Positions 1 through 8,916 are shown, counted from the first letter of the stretch. The stretch: DNA of 64,000 nucleotides from an uncultured Prevotellaceae bacterium (GCA_900317325.1 ONGE01000005.1:1-64000), one strand, 5' to 3'. Notes: generated by a model not told the origin, from the letters alone. Translations and numbers: made by a program.

Positions 1-180
1 CTCGATGTCGCCGCTATAACCTCCAGATTTCTTGACCACGCGCAACGTGGTCATGTCTTCAAACCTGGTGTATCCATAAGCGATGCCATCCACTACAAAG
101 CCCCCGGCTTCAAGGGCAGTGCCAAGCATCAGTAATAGCAACATCGCACTGATTAGAGTTGTTCTTTTTCTCATCGTCAT
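1..180 (-). CDS. BspA-like leucine-rich repeat surface protein, N-terminal part only
   Basis: Sixty codons of the 5' end are present; the rest lies beyond the left edge. The protein begins with a charged MTMRKR stretch and a hydrophobic signal peptide (about residues 7-25). A segment of the form GGFVVDGIAYGYTR, then VVKKSGGYSGDI, follows; this resembles the start of BspA-type leucine-rich repeat proteins of Bacteroidales, which are exported and often adhesive. A second ATG two codons in (ending at 174) is an equally good start. Two -7 boxes lie upstream on the same strand (206-213 and 303-310). The family call rests on a short stretch, so it is moderate. Confidence 0.6.
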   Translation of the reverse strand, partial: MTMRKRTTLISAMLLLLMLGTALEAGGFVVDGIAYGYTRFEDMTTLRVVKKSGGYSGDIE

Positions 181-205
181 GACTATTTTGATTATTTGTC
201 TGTTG

Positions 206-249
206 CAAAAATACTCTCCGGTTTAGTGGCTCGCAATACCCATTTGGGT
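206..249 (-). promoter_or_regulatory. Promoter with palindromic ACCC/GGGT site, BspA-like gene
   Basis: Read on the minus strand, a TATTTTTG box (213 to 206) fits the Bacteroidetes -7 consensus TAnnTTTG and lies 26 bases before the start at 180. Exactly 44 bases from the end of this box begins ACCCAAATGGGT (249 to 238), a palindrome with a two-base centre. The same layout recurs at 24079-24122, 28307-28350 and 30598-30641. The box is read directly; the operator role is inferred. Confidence 0.6.
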
Positions 250-302
250 GTTTTTTGCTCTGTATCGTGATGTGGCGGCCACAATGTGGTAACCGGTCAC
301 TG

Positions 303-310
303 CAAAGTTA
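303..310 (-). promoter_or_regulatory. -7 box TAACTTTG, distal promoter of the BspA-like gene
   Basis: Minus-strand TAACTTTG, a perfect TAnnTTTG match, 123 bases upstream of the start at 180. It lies 42 bases from the 65-bp repeated element at 352-416, so the BspA-like gene appears to have two tandem promoters with different control sites. Confidence 0.55.
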
Positions 311-351
311 CTGCAAATAACTGGATTTTTCGTGAAATTTGGCTTCATTGT

Positions 352-416
352 GACTTCATTTTGACAGTTATAAACCATTGATTATCAGATGCCCGAAAAA
401 TAAAAAGTTCATTTTG
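352..416 (-). promoter_or_regulatory. 65-bp repeated upstream element, copy 1
   Basis: Shared blocks are GACTTCATTT at one end, CCATTGATT in the middle and AAAAATAAAAAGTTCATT followed by TTG at the other. Copy 2 at 7556-7620 is exactly as long and matches at most positions; copies 3 and 4 (17268-17333, 14529-14594) are more diverged. Each lies upstream of a minus-strand TAACTTTG box, so it is probably an activator-binding region. This copy sits in the intergenic region shared with the divergent TPR-HTH gene at 558. Confidence 0.6.
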
Positions 417-462
417 ATATAATTCGGCCCGTTAAAGCTGAAATTGTTGCCCAAAAATGACG

Positions 463-470
463 TAAATTTG
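463..470 (+). promoter_or_regulatory. -7 box TAAATTTG for the TPR-HTH gene at 558
   Basis: Plus-strand TAAATTTG fits TAnnTTTG and lies 88 bases before the ATG at 558. A TTG triplet 13-16 bases upstream is the only -33 candidate and is not at the best spacing. The paralogue at 14700 also has TAAATTTG in its upstream region. Confidence 0.5.
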
Positions 471-557
471 CGAGAAGAAAACTACGAATTACGCTAATTG
501 AACTAATTTGGCATCCGCGTTCAATTGCTACGAATTGGACTCCATGTTAACTGGATT

Positions 558-2299
558 ATGAATACAAGAAATATCTCTTTTACCGCATTAATAGTTGTTC
601 TTGCTCTGGCATTGGCCTGTTGCAACGGGGGCGGTGATACGGCCACTATGCGTGAATTGGCTGCCATCGACTCGCTGTTGTCAAAGGCTCGCCAGTATGA
701 ACTAGCGCAGCACCGTTTGGATTCTCTCCATCCGGGCGGGTTCAACAAGGGCGAACGCGCCTACTATAGCTTGCTGCTCACCCAATCACATTACAAGAAC
801 TATATCGACGACACGACCGACGCCGTGATCAACGTGGCGGTGGACTACTATGAGCACCACGGCGACCGCGAGAAATACACCCGTTCCCTACTCTATCAGG
901 GCTGTGTCTATCAGATGATGGGCGATGCCGAAAAGGCGATAGCGTCCTATAAGGATGCCGAGAACGCGGCCGAAGCTGGTGACCTGGAGAATAAAGCCTT
1001 CGCCAAGCTGCGATTGGCGACCCTCTATGCCGACAATTCAAACTATGCCGACCTGAAAATCAGGAAATACAAGGAGGCCCTTGACCTGTACAACCAGCTG
1101 GGCGACAAGCACTACCAGATTGTGTGTCTGACCGACATGGGCGGCTATTACCGCAGCTTGCCCGATAAACGCGACAGCGCCCTCTATTACATCAATCAAG
1201 CCATCCAGCTGGCTGAGGCCGAGCACGAGAACTGGTTCCTGTTCCAGAACCTGTATCAACGCGCCGAGATGTACTGCCTGTTGACCAAGGAGTATGACAA
1301 GGCCCGGGTTGATATCCTGAAAGCCATAGCGGCCGGCAAGGATGAGATTGACCATCCCCGCGCACACTATGTCGCTGCCGAGACCTATCTGAACCTGGGG
1401 CGGCCCGATTCGGCCCTCTACTATCTGAATCATGTGCCCGCCAGCGGCATGATGAGCAACCACACCAGTGACACGGTCATGTATTGTCGGCTCATGAGTG
1501 AAATCGCCAAAGCCAACTGAGTGGGCCAACAAGATGGCCGACTCTATACTGGTGACCAACGTCAACAAGAACTACCTGGCCATTGAGAAGAAATATGACA
1601 TCCAGCTGGAGGAACTCAAGAAGGTGAAGAGCGAGTCCCGCACAAGGGGAGCCATCCTGCTGGCTGCGCTGCTGGCCCTCATGGCGCTGGGCGTGACCTT
1701 CCTGGCATGGCGCTACCGCAGCCGCCTGAAGCAGAAGGAGACCGAACCTCGATGCGTCGCTGGCAAGCCTGGAGCAGATGAGAACGACCATCAGCACCCG
1801 GGAACAGGAACTGAAGGCAGCGCAGGACGAGTTGCGAGGTAACGAGGCGCGCATGGGCGAGGAACTTGCGGCCCTGGAAGCCAAGCAACGCAAGAGTGAC
1901 GAGATGCGGTCCATCGTCGACAACCAGATACAGGTGATTCGCCAGCTGCTGGAGCTGTCCTATCAGCCCAACGAGGTGCCTTTTACCCGCAAGTTCAACG
2001 AAGTGATGACACTGCCCGTCGAGGGTGCCATCCCCACCGACTCCTATTGGAACAACCTGCACAGCCTGACCAATGAGCTGCACCATAACGTGCTCGATGA
2101 GGCACAACGCATCGCCGGAGGCACGCTCAACGAGAGCGAGATGAACTTCCTGGCCCTGTACTGCTACGGCTTCTCCCGCACGGTCATCATGATCTGCATG
2201 AAATACAGCAGCCTGGGCACCGTTTCCAACAAGAAAATCCAAATTGCCAAGAAGCTCGGCGTCAACAACCTCGACGACTTCGTCAACAACTACCGCTAA
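558..2299 (+). pseudogene. TPR-membrane-HTH regulator broken by two frameshifts
   Basis: The three reading frames together match the intact 568-residue paralogue at 14700-16406 end to end. Frame one (558-1520) holds a lipoprotein-like signal (LALACC) and the TPR repeats. It runs into a stop at 1518, where one extra T shifts the frame. Frame two carries EWANKMADS, the KNYLAIEKKYD helix, and the membrane segment (about 1650-1710) with the RYRSRLKQKE boundary. A second one-base shift near 1744 leads into frame three, which carries the coiled coil and the C-terminal LuxR-like HTH ending LDDFVNNYR. Both shifts go in the same direction, as expected for one extra base each. The start at 558 is the first ATG; the upstream TTG lacks a signal peptide. 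Either the gene is dead or the sequence has two indel errors. Confidence 0.75.
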
Positions 2300-2310
2300 C
2301 AAGAATCAAA

Positions 2311-2380
2311 AAGGAAGACAATAAGTACAATAAAAACAATAGCTTTCGCGCTGTTGAACTTGTTGTACTTATTGCCTCCC
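2311..2380. terminator. Bidirectional terminator between convergent genes
   Basis: CAATAAGTACAA (2319-2330) and TTGTACTTATTG (2363-2374) are perfect 12-base inverted arms between the plus-strand TPR gene ending at 2299 and the minus-strand barrel gene ending at 2400. There is no long T-run, so termination strength is uncertain. Confidence 0.5.
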
Positions 2381-2399
2381 CTTAGTGTGTCGTGGGGTA

Positions 2400-2903
2400 T
2401 CAGAAGCGGTAACCCACGCCTACGCAGAAGAGTACCCAGTCGGCATTCTTGAGGTACTCATACTTGATTTCGCCGTTGAGCATCAGGTGATCGCCGATGA
2501 GGTAGTCGATACCGCCACCCACATTGAAGCCAATCTTCATTTCGCTGTCACCATCGACCTTGATGTGGACATCACCCACGCTAGCATTGATGTCATCCAC
2601 TTTCCAGAAAGCGGCACGGATACCAGCAAGAGGATACAGACGGATCTTGTCGCCCAACTCAAACAGGTAGTGCTGCTCGGCGTTGAGGTCAAAGCAGGAC
2701 ACGCCGTTCTTCTTGAAGTAGTAATTGCCCGAAACGGCCGAGCGCCATGCGTGAGAATAGTTGCTCTGGAACTTCAAACCCACACCGGGCATGCTGCCCT
2801 CGGTGCCAAACACAAACTGACCGCCCAGGGACCACTCGCCCACGTCGGCACTTGCCATCATCGAAGTGACGGCCATCAGCATGATCAATAAAACCTTTTT
2901 CAT
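2400..2903 (-). CDS. Small outer-membrane beta-barrel protein
   Basis: 167 residues with a signal peptide (about 1-19, ending ASA) and alternating aromatic/polar strands. It ends in GVGYRF, with the terminal Phe typical of Bacteroidetes outer-membrane barrels recognised by the BAM machinery. At this length it would form a small eight-strand barrel of the OmpX/OmpW kind. It is a paralogue of the next upstream gene (2959-3444): both have DxGExxLGxQ after the signal, a YFKKN motif, and LGDKxRLxPLAG. It is the last gene of a minus-strand run from 7462. Ligand and role cannot be read from the sequence. Confidence 0.75.
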   Translation of the reverse strand: MKKVLLIMLMAVTSMMASADVGEWSLGGQFVFGTEGSMPGVGLKFQSNYSHAWRSAVSGNYYFKKNGVSCFDLNAEQHYLFELGDKIRLYPLAGIRAAFWKVDDINASVGDVHIKVDGDSEMKIGFNVGGGIDYLIGDHLMLNGEIKYEYLKNADWVLFCVGVGYRF

Positions 2904-2958
2904 TGTAACTGAGTTTTTTAGAGATTTATAAAAAAATTATAGCACAGAAATCGTCTAT

Positions 2959-3444
2959 TCAGAATCGCCAAGCTACCCCAATGCTGAAAAGCCCTTGGGT
3001 CTTGTCTCCATTATAGTGGCACTTTGACTTGACATCCAGCATCAGGTGTTCACCGATGAGGTATTCCGCTCCAAGGCCAGCGAAGGCGGTCATGTGCTCG
3101 TCGCTATCCGTCTCCCTGCCACCTAAGCCCTCAAAGGTGATGTGATCGGTTTGGAATCCTAATCCAGCCAACGGGAAGAGCCTCACCTTATCGCCCAAAT
3201 AAATGAGGTAGTTATGCTCCAGGGCAAAATCGGTGCTCCACACGTCATTTTTCTTGAAGTAAAAGTCGGCAAGCAGGTTGATGCGCCAGTGATAGAAGAA
3301 ATTATACTTCAGCGATACACCAGCCGCCATCGCTTTTTTATGGGTCCCATAGGTGGCCTGTGTTCCCAGGGCAAATTCGCCCATGTCAGCTCTTGCCACA
3401 AGCGCGCTCAAGAGCACGAGTAATATTATGACTGTCTTTTTCAT
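2959..3444 (-). CDS. Small outer-membrane beta-barrel protein (paralogue of 2400-2903)
   Basis: 161 residues: signal peptide ending VARA, then barrel strands, ending GVAWRF. Shares the YFKKND, LGDKVRLFPLAG and EYLIGEHLMLD segments with its downstream neighbour, so the pair arose by tandem duplication. The gap to the DUF3857 gene upstream is 24 bases and to the paralogue downstream 55 bases, which suggests one transcript. Structural role in the outer membrane is likely; no substrate can be inferred. Confidence 0.75.
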   Translation of the reverse strand: MKKTVIILLVLLSALVARADMGEFALGTQATYGTHKKAMAAGVSLKYNFFYHWRINLLADFYFKKNDVWSTDFALEHNYLIYLGDKVRLFPLAGLGFQTDHITFEGLGGRETDSDEHMTAFAGLGAEYLIGEHLMLDVKSKCHYNGDKTQGLFSIGVAWRF

Positions 3445-3468
3445 TATCTTATCATTATTTTTGTCGGT

Positions 3469-5643
3469 TTATTTCTTGAATACGACCTGACGGGTGGTGA
3501 ATTCGTCGGCTGCATCAATGATTTGCAGCAGATCCTGCCACTGCGATGCCGGATAGTCACCCTTGTTGTAACGCATATTGACCGCCAGCGTCAGCCGATT
3601 GCCCTCGATGCTGGCCGTGGCGTTGAATTCGCCTGCCGAGTTCTTTACCTGCTGTTGCAGTTTGGCCAGGCTCTCTTGTGACACCTGATAGCCGTCGGGC
3701 ACATTGATGGTGATATTCCAGCTGACCAGCGCCGGGCAGCGCCTGTTCACATCGAAGGTGCGGCGGCGGTCACTGCCCTCGATCTTGCTTTGTGCACCAA
3801 TCAGTTTACCAGCACTCACCACCAGGTTGGAACCGGCGCGTTTTACCCAGCCGTCCATCGTGTAACGGGTCTTATAGACGAATGCGGGCTCACTGGGGTT
3901 GATGCCGGTATTGAGTATCTCGCTACTGATGACGCTGGCAGCGGCCTGATCATGATAGGCCTTGATTTCTTCCTTGAAATCGTCCTGCTGTTCCTCACGC
4001 TCCTTGGCAAACTTCTGCGCCGTACCTTTTTTCGCACCCCCTGCAATACGCTCCATGTAGGGCTTCTTGCGGCCCAGGTACAGGTCATAGGCATCAAACT
4101 CTTGCTCGTCGGTCATGATGGCGGCGATAGACTCTTTCATGGCGCCAGTGAGCGACTCGGAACGCTCAATGTCCATAGCCATCCCGTCTATGCTGGCATT
4201 CACGGTTACTTGATTGACGTTGTCGTCAGCAGTGGACTGCGGCAGGGTTACCATGTCGCTTTGGGACTTATCGCCCTTGAGTTTGTTGACCACTGCAGCA
4301 CGGCGCCCTTGGAAACAGGCGGGTAACAGTCCTGCTGTGGTCCCCTGGTAGGTGGGCGGTGCGAAGTAAGTGCCGCCCTCGGTCTTGATGAGCCAGCTCG
4401 TGTTGCCGCTGTAGATGAGCTGATCGAGCGGTTCATTCTCATAGTCGGTGGTGACGACAAACTGGTAGGGAATGTCCCGCATGTCCAGCATCTCGCTCAT
4501 CATCAGCATCAAGCGGAATGGCGAATAGGTGTCATATTTGTCAAACGCCCTGTAAGTATACACTAGGCCGCTGTAGATGAGTTTGGCGGCCTCTTCTTTG
4601 TCTGCCAGTTTTTTAGCGGTAGCGAGCTCGTCTTTCATCTGCTTCTTGTTCTCGGGCCAGTCCAGATACTCCTTGATGATTTTCTTGTCGGCCTTCATGA
4701 AGTTGAGGTCATCGGCCAGGATGCTGCTGAAGTCGGGGTTGGCCTGCACATCACGATTCTTGACGCTTTTCATCTGCTTTTTGGTCACGCTCTTGTCAAA
4801 GATATAGAGCAGGGTGACGGGTGACTGCTCGATGGGATTGTACCACAGCGTGGGTTCTACCTTGTTCATATTGTTGACTTCGGCCTCGAGCACGGTGTTG
4901 CCCTCGTCGTCAAGGCTGCTGGCAAAGTCGGGAGCGCCGTTGAGGGTACGGTACTGCACCGTAAACTTCTTGTCGATGACACATCTCACCTTTTGCTTGA
5001 CGATAGGATACTCCTCCAGAAACCAGAACCTGAAGTGCGGCACGTTGCGGTCGTGGACAACGAGTTCGTCATAAGTGAAGATGTCCAGAATGTCGCCCAC
5101 TTCGAGGCCCGGGACTGCCAGCTTGTGGCTCACGTCCTTATCCTTCTTGCCCTCGCGAGTGGTCATGTAGTCGTCGGTGTTGACATCTACTATACGCCCG
5201 TCGGGCTTAATCACGCGCACGCCCAGCACCTGACGATGCTCATCGGTGAATGCACCCGAACGTGCCTTCTTGAACGTGGAATAGTCAAATTCCGAGAATT
5301 TCTTCAGCGCCGCAGCATCATTGAGCTTGATGAGCATGCGGTTGAGCTCATGGCGTCCTAGCTGCTTGCTGGTTTGGGGAATCCACAGCGTCATGTAAAA
5401 GCGAGACTTGCGGGTCACCTCAGCATCAGTGCAGCTGGCCAGGATGACCGCCGAGCACACGTCAGGGTCACTGTACTGCTGCGGGCAGGTATAGTTCTTG
5501 AACATCGGGTCGTCGTCACTCCATACCTTCTCGCGCAGTTCAGCCGCAAATTTCAGGTACTTTTTCTCGTCATCGGCATGTACCGGGGTCAGCGTCAGCA
5601 GCATCACCAGCAATGCCAGGCATTTAATCATTGATTGTCTCAT
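3469..5643 (-). CDS. DUF3857-type exported protein with a degenerate transglutaminase domain
   Basis: 724 residues: signal peptide (MRQSMIKCLALL, cleavage after VHA), an N-terminal DUF3857-like beta domain (about 110-290), a transglutaminase-like helical/beta region (about 340-450), and a C-terminal domain. In the neighbour at 5687-7462 the transglutaminase Cys lies in YGDCKG. Here the corresponding stretch reads YDTYSPFRLMLMM and has no Cys, so the domain is probably not enzymatic. The start at 5643 is the ATG giving a compact signal peptide; the longer frame would use a TTG at 5655. The gene lies 43 bases after its paralogue and is probably cotranscribed with it and the two barrels. Periplasmic or surface location is inferred. 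Confidence 0.75.
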   Translation of the reverse strand: MRQSMIKCLALLVMLLTLTPVHADDEKKYLKFAAELREKVWSDDDPMFKNYTCPQQYSDPDVCSAVILASCTDAEVTRKSRFYMTLWIPQTSKQLGRHELNRMLIKLNDAAALKKFSEFDYSTFKKARSGAFTDEHRQVLGVRVIKPDGRIVDVNTDDYMTTREGKKDKDVSHKLAVPGLEVGDILDIFTYDELVVHDRNVPHFRFWFLEEYPIVKQKVRCVIDKKFTVQYRTLNGAPDFASSLDDEGNTVLEAEVNNMNKVEPTLWYNPIEQSPVTLLYIFDKSVTKKQMKSVKNRDVQANPDFSSILADDLNFMKADKKIIKEYLDWPENKKQMKDELATAKKLADKEEAAKLIYSGLVYTYRAFDKYDTYSPFRLMLMMSEMLDMRDIPYQFVVTTDYENEPLDQLIYSGNTSWLIKTEGGTYFAPPTYQGTTAGLLPACFQGRRAAVVNKLKGDKSQSDMVTLPQSTADDNVNQVTVNASIDGMAMDIERSESLTGAMKESIAAIMTDEQEFDAYDLYLGRKKPYMERIAGGAKKGTAQKFAKEREEQQDDFKEEIKAYHDQAAASVISSEILNTGINPSEPAFVYKTRYTMDGWVKRAGSNLVVSAGKLIGAQSKIEGSDRRRTFDVNRRCPALVSWNITINVPDGYQVSQESLAKLQQQVKNSAGEFNATASIEGNRLTLAVNMRYNKGDYPASQWQDLLQIIDAADEFTTRQVVFKK

Positions 5644-5686
5644 ATCGTTTTGCAATTGGTTGTATTATGGTCTCAACTATTCTCCA

Positions 5687-7462
5687 CTAGTCCTTGACAA
5701 GCACAATCTGCTCGTGGGCATGCTCGTTCCACTGCTTGAGCTGTGCATTCCATGCCATGATCTTGTCAAGGGGCACACGTGGATGGTGCAATGATATCAC
5801 CTTGCGGTAAATTATTGTGTTGACTTCCTGCCTGAAGGTGCATGACAGGTCTGCTACATCGGTATGGCGGTCATAGTCATCAGGCAGTTGTTCGCACCTG
5901 TAACCCGCGGGCAGGGTTAATGCCACTTCTCGCACCTGGCGACATGGGAAAGGCAGTACATAGTCGTTCTTGCGGTCGGTGGTGTCGATGGGGGCGGTCA
6001 TCAGCATGTTATCGGGATCCAGCTCGACAAACAGCTCATTCTCGACCTGCTCGACCGAGTGCCCGTCGGTCATGGTCGCTGCGACTACTGCCCACTCGCT
6101 GCGGCAGTCCTTATCTTGCCAGGCGGCACCTTCAATCTTGTTGGCGTGATCCTTATCGTTAAGGGCATTGTTCATGAACTGCATGCGGTCGGCAGCCTCA
6201 TTGTCGTCAAGCATGCTGAGCATCATCTCCTTCATGTCGCCCTTGAACCAGCGTGAGGCCTTTCCTGTCAGCTGGAACTCATGGTTCATTGTCAGGTCGA
6301 TGCGCACGCTGTCGCAGTTGGCACTGGCGGGTAGAACGGGCACGGTGCGCAACGAGGGGGCACCTCCCGGTTCCTCGACCATGACTTCCATGCCCTGCAC
6401 ATTGCTGGGGATATGGCCCAGCGGGATGTGGTTGCAGGTGGCGTCCAGGTAATAGGTTTTGCCCTGCCACTCCAGCGTACAGATGGCATGGTTGATGGCT
6501 GCAAGAGTGGGAATCTCGCTCATCTGGAGCGTTTTCAACAGCAGCGCCATGCCTTTACAGTCGCCGTAACGCTTGCGCACAACCTCGGCAGGCTTGTCTG
6601 GCTGATGTCCACTGATGCCTTCCTCAAAGGCGACATAGCGGATATTGTTTTGCACCCAGGCATAAGTGTTCTTGATCTTGTCCAGGTCGCTATGGCATTC
6701 ACGGTTAATATCAGCCAGGATATCGCTCAATGACGGAATGGCGGTATCGACGTCCGACAGCTGCCGTCCCCAGGCAAACATGTCGGCGGCATCCTTGAAC
6801 GACCCCACGACAAATACCGTGGGATAGACGCTGGCCACGGTTGGCATGGCTTCTTCCTGCTTGATGGGCGCCATGTCGTTGATTGTGTAGGTCACCACCC
6901 TACTTCCGCCCTTGTCTTTGTGCTCGATGGTAACTGCCGGGGACATGTTCTTGTCAACCAGCCGGTAATGCTCGAATTCCTTGGGCAGGATGAAAGTGAC
7001 CGTCTTTTGCTTGACAAAATATTGCTCGCCCAGCACGATGCGCGTGAAATAGTGCAGGTCGGTGAACGTGCGCTCATAGGTCATCCTGCGCTTTCGGCCC
7101 CATTTGCCCAGGGTCACATCGAAATAGCACACGCGGGAGTCGTCAAAGAACACATTCTCAGGCGTCGCCGACCGATAGTTAGCGCTGAAGCCGTCACAAC
7201 GTGCCTCATCTAGCTTGATGTTGTCCCCATAGAAGACCGCGGGCTGGATCTTCACGTCATACTGCCGCAAGGACTCATACTCAATGACGGTCTTGTTCTT
7301 GACAATAGGCTGGCCGCCTTTCATCTTGAACTCATACACCTCGCTGCATTTGCTCACCATCACCTCGTCGTCCCGCGACTGGGCGGCAACAGGAATGGAT
7401 GGCAAGACCATGGCACACACCAGCGACACCATGAGCAGGTGCCTGTAAAATGTCTGTATCAT
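5687..7462 (-). CDS. DUF3857/transglutaminase-core exported protein
   Basis: 591 residues: signal peptide ending AAQS, a DUF3857-like domain (about 45-250) and a transglutaminase-like core (about 255-370). The catalytic Cys is visible in KRYGDCKGMALLL, the His in AINHAICTLEW, and the Asp in TYYLDAT, so the cysteine-protease-like triad is intact. Such proteins are exported and may cleave or cross-link peptides; the true substrate is unknown. It is first in a minus-strand group with a catalytically dead paralogue and two barrels. A TAACTTTG box (7518-7525) stands 56 bases upstream, preceded by the 65-bp element, so this is probably the lead gene of a regulated operon. Confidence 0.8.
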   Translation of the reverse strand: MIQTFYRHLLMVSLVCAMVLPSIPVAAQSRDDEVMVSKCSEVYEFKMKGGQPIVKNKTVIEYESLRQYDVKIQPAVFYGDNIKLDEARCDGFSANYRSATPENVFFDDSRVCYFDVTLGKWGRKRRMTYERTFTDLHYFTRIVLGEQYFVKQKTVTFILPKEFEHYRLVDKNMSPAVTIEHKDKGGSRVVTYTINDMAPIKQEEAMPTVASVYPTVFVVGSFKDAADMFAWGRQLSDVDTAIPSLSDILADINRECHSDLDKIKNTYAWVQNNIRYVAFEEGISGHQPDKPAEVVRKRYGDCKGMALLLKTLQMSEIPTLAAINHAICTLEWQGKTYYLDATCNHIPLGHIPSNVQGMEVMVEEPGGAPSLRTVPVLPASANCDSVRIDLTMNHEFQLTGKASRWFKGDMKEMMLSMLDDNEAADRMQFMNNALNDKDHANKIEGAAWQDKDCRSEWAVVAATMTDGHSVEQVENELFVELDPDNMLMTAPIDTTDRKNDYVLPFPCRQVREVALTLPAGYRCEQLPDDYDRHTDVADLSCTFRQEVNTIIYRKVISLHHPRVPLDKIMAWNAQLKQWNEHAHEQIVLVKD

Positions 7463-7517
7463 TGTTTATATCGTGTTGATGATGTTTTCGGGAAGATCTG
7501 TCAAGAACTTAACATGG

Positions 7518-7525
7518 CAAAGTTA
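7518..7525 (-). promoter_or_regulatory. -7 box TAACTTTG for the DUF3857 operon
   Basis: Perfect minus-strand TAnnTTTG match 56 bases before the ATG at 7462; 31 bases separate it from the repeated element at 7556-7620. Confidence 0.6.
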
Positions 7526-7555
7526 CTCAAAAACCATCAAACAGTCACAACATCC

Positions 7556-7620
7556 GACTTCATTTAACAAATCCTAATCCATTGATTTTCAGCATCCATA
7601 AAAATAAAAAGTTCATTCTG
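7556..7620 (-). promoter_or_regulatory. 65-bp repeated upstream element, copy 2
   Basis: Same length as copy 1 (352-416). Shared blocks are GACTTCATTT, CCATTGATTnTCAG and AAAAATAAAAAGTTCATT, with TG at the end. The distance to its -7 box is 31 bases, against 42 for copy 1, which is one helical turn less. Confidence 0.6.
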
Positions 7621-7622
7621 TT

Positions 7623-7665
7623 TAAATTTAGGTTCATCCCCATACCCACAATACCCCAAACGCGT
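7623..7665 (-). promoter_or_regulatory. Weak copy of the ACCC...GGG/-7 promoter module
   Basis: On the minus strand, ACGCGTTTGGGG begins at 7665 and TAAATTTA (one mismatch to TAnnTTTG) ends at 7623, a span of 43 bases. The segment closely resembles the modules before the two ECF operons (24079-24122, 28307-28350). It directly abuts the 65-bp element, so it may be a second, distal promoter for the DUF3857 operon or a decayed copy. Confidence 0.35.
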
Positions 7666-7710
7666 GCTTTTCTGCCACGAATTGCCCGTTTTTCCCCATC
7701 TGAGGCATGT

Positions 7711-7742
7711 AAAAAAAAAGCCCACCGAGGTCATCGGTGAGC
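7711..7742 (-). terminator. Rho-independent terminator shared with the barrel gene at 16516
   Basis: Minus strand: GCTCACCGA, loop TGACC, TCGGTGGGC (one G-T pair), then nine T. The same hairpin, with the same spacer to the stop codon, follows the intact barrel gene at 16516-17196. This marks the small frame at 7770-7862 as a relative of that gene. Confidence 0.8.
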
Positions 7743-7769
7743 CAACAAGTCTGTAATAAAAATTATGGT

Positions 7770-7862
7770 TTAGAAACGGAAGCCAATAGACAGTTGGGTG
7801 CTGGCACTCATGCAAGCAATCATCGCCAGCAGCAGAGTTATCAGCTTTTTTGTCCTGTTCAT
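7770..7862 (-). pseudogene. Outer-membrane barrel gene collapsed to signal peptide plus last strand
   Basis: Thirty codons: MNRTKKLITLLLAM and a cleavage-like MSAS, followed directly by QLSIGFRF and a stop. A signal peptide joined to a single C-terminal barrel strand is what an in-frame internal deletion of a barrel gene would leave. The stop codon, 3' spacer and terminator are nearly identical to those of the intact barrel gene at 16516-17196, which ends GLTIGFGYRF. It follows the DUF4249 gene by 40 bases, so it may still be transcribed as the operon's last frame. A functional micropeptide is possible but less likely. Confidence 0.7.
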
Positions 7863-7902
7863 TGTGCCCGTTAGTTATACGATTAAAAAATGGATTTTCA
7901 TA

Positions 7903-8913
7903 TCAATAATAGATGATGTGGCGGTCGTAGCTGAGAGAGCCCAGGATGCCCCATCCATCCTTGATATTGCTGTATAGTCCTATCGGTGTCATGTAAACAT
8001 CATCGGTGGAGATACGGAACACCTGATAGGATTTCAAGAAGTAATACAGGTCTTGGCTGATTGTCTGTAATTCCAAGATTACATGGGGATTATCTCCATT
8101 ACGTTTGCGGGATTCCACTGTGAAAGTATATTCCTGGCCATCAAAAAGATGGTCATCGAAGACATTGCTGAACCCCGCTTGCCAGTCGCCGAATGGCTTG
8201 GTGAGCATATTGTCCGAGAAGATGATGTCATCGGATGTAAAAACATCCGAGAGGTTGTATTGTTTATATGTAATAGTTCCCAGTGGTAGTTCTTTTTCAG
8301 CAACCCCGCACACTCTCAATCGGTAAAAATTGTGCTCACCTGCCGGGTCGTTGATCTTCAATGTGATTGACATCACCGAATCAACACCGAAACGGTCAAG
8401 CGGGTTCCCGACAATTATTGAGCCGTCATCGCCATTGTCCTTATAGACAACTTCTGTTTTAACAATTTGGGCCCTTTGTATCTTCTCAATTTTTGTACTG
8501 GCACTGATGTCATGATACCCAGGAGCACTCACTTTGACAGAAATATTGTCGCCTTCTTTAGGGACATAATCGCAATTATAGGCATAGGGACTGACCGGAT
8601 TATATGTCATTGCGTACTTCTCCGAGCCATTGACTGTCACTTCGACTTGGGCATTATTAATGACAATTTCTGTCCTGTAGAGCGTGTCCAGTTCACTGTA
8701 ATAGCTACTATAATGTGAGAAAACGACGGTTGGATTGTCGTTGACTGTGAAAGACCGTGAAAGTCTCATCGAGAACGGTTCTCCAGGCACCGCGATGGCA
8801 TAGACCGCTATGCCGCTGTCGTATTGTCCGCTGAAGTCTATTTCCTTCTCACAACTGGTCAATAGCGCAAGTAGAGAGATTAGAAATATAATATGTCGAT
8901 TCTGATTGCTCAT
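7903..8913 (-). CDS. DUF4249 family lipoprotein, partner of a TonB-dependent receptor
   Basis: 336 residues with a lipoprotein signal (LLALLTSCEKEIDFSG, lipidated Cys about residue 21). Beta-rich segments follow (YDSGIAVYAIAVPGEPFSMRLSRSF, PKEGDNISVKVSAPGY), typical of DUF4249 proteins. Known members sit beside TonB-dependent receptors and are thought to act as surface-exposed partners. Here the receptor gene ends 3 bases upstream, so the two are surely cotranscribed. The start is the ATG ending at 8913. The ligand is unknown. Confidence 0.8.
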   Translation of the reverse strand: MSNQNRHIIFLISLLALLTSCEKEIDFSGQYDSGIAVYAIAVPGEPFSMRLSRSFTVNDNPTVVFSHYSSYYSELDTLYRTEIVINNAQVEVTVNGSEKYAMTYNPVSPYAYNCDYVPKEGDNISVKVSAPGYHDISASTKIEKIQRAQIVKTEVVYKDNGDDGSIIVGNPLDRFGVDSVMSITLKINDPAGEHNFYRLRVCGVAEKELPLGTITYKQYNLSDVFTSDDIIFSDNMLTKPFGDWQAGFSNVFDDHLFDGQEYTFTVESRKRNGDNPHVILELQTISQDLYYFLKSYQVFRISTDDVYMTPIGLYSNIKDGWGILGSLSYDRHIIYY

Positions 8914-8916
8914 GGA

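Noticed and set aside
7564-7815. 83-codon minus-strand frame over the terminator and upstream element
   Set aside because: It covers the hairpin, T-run and regulatory elements and lacks protein-like composition.
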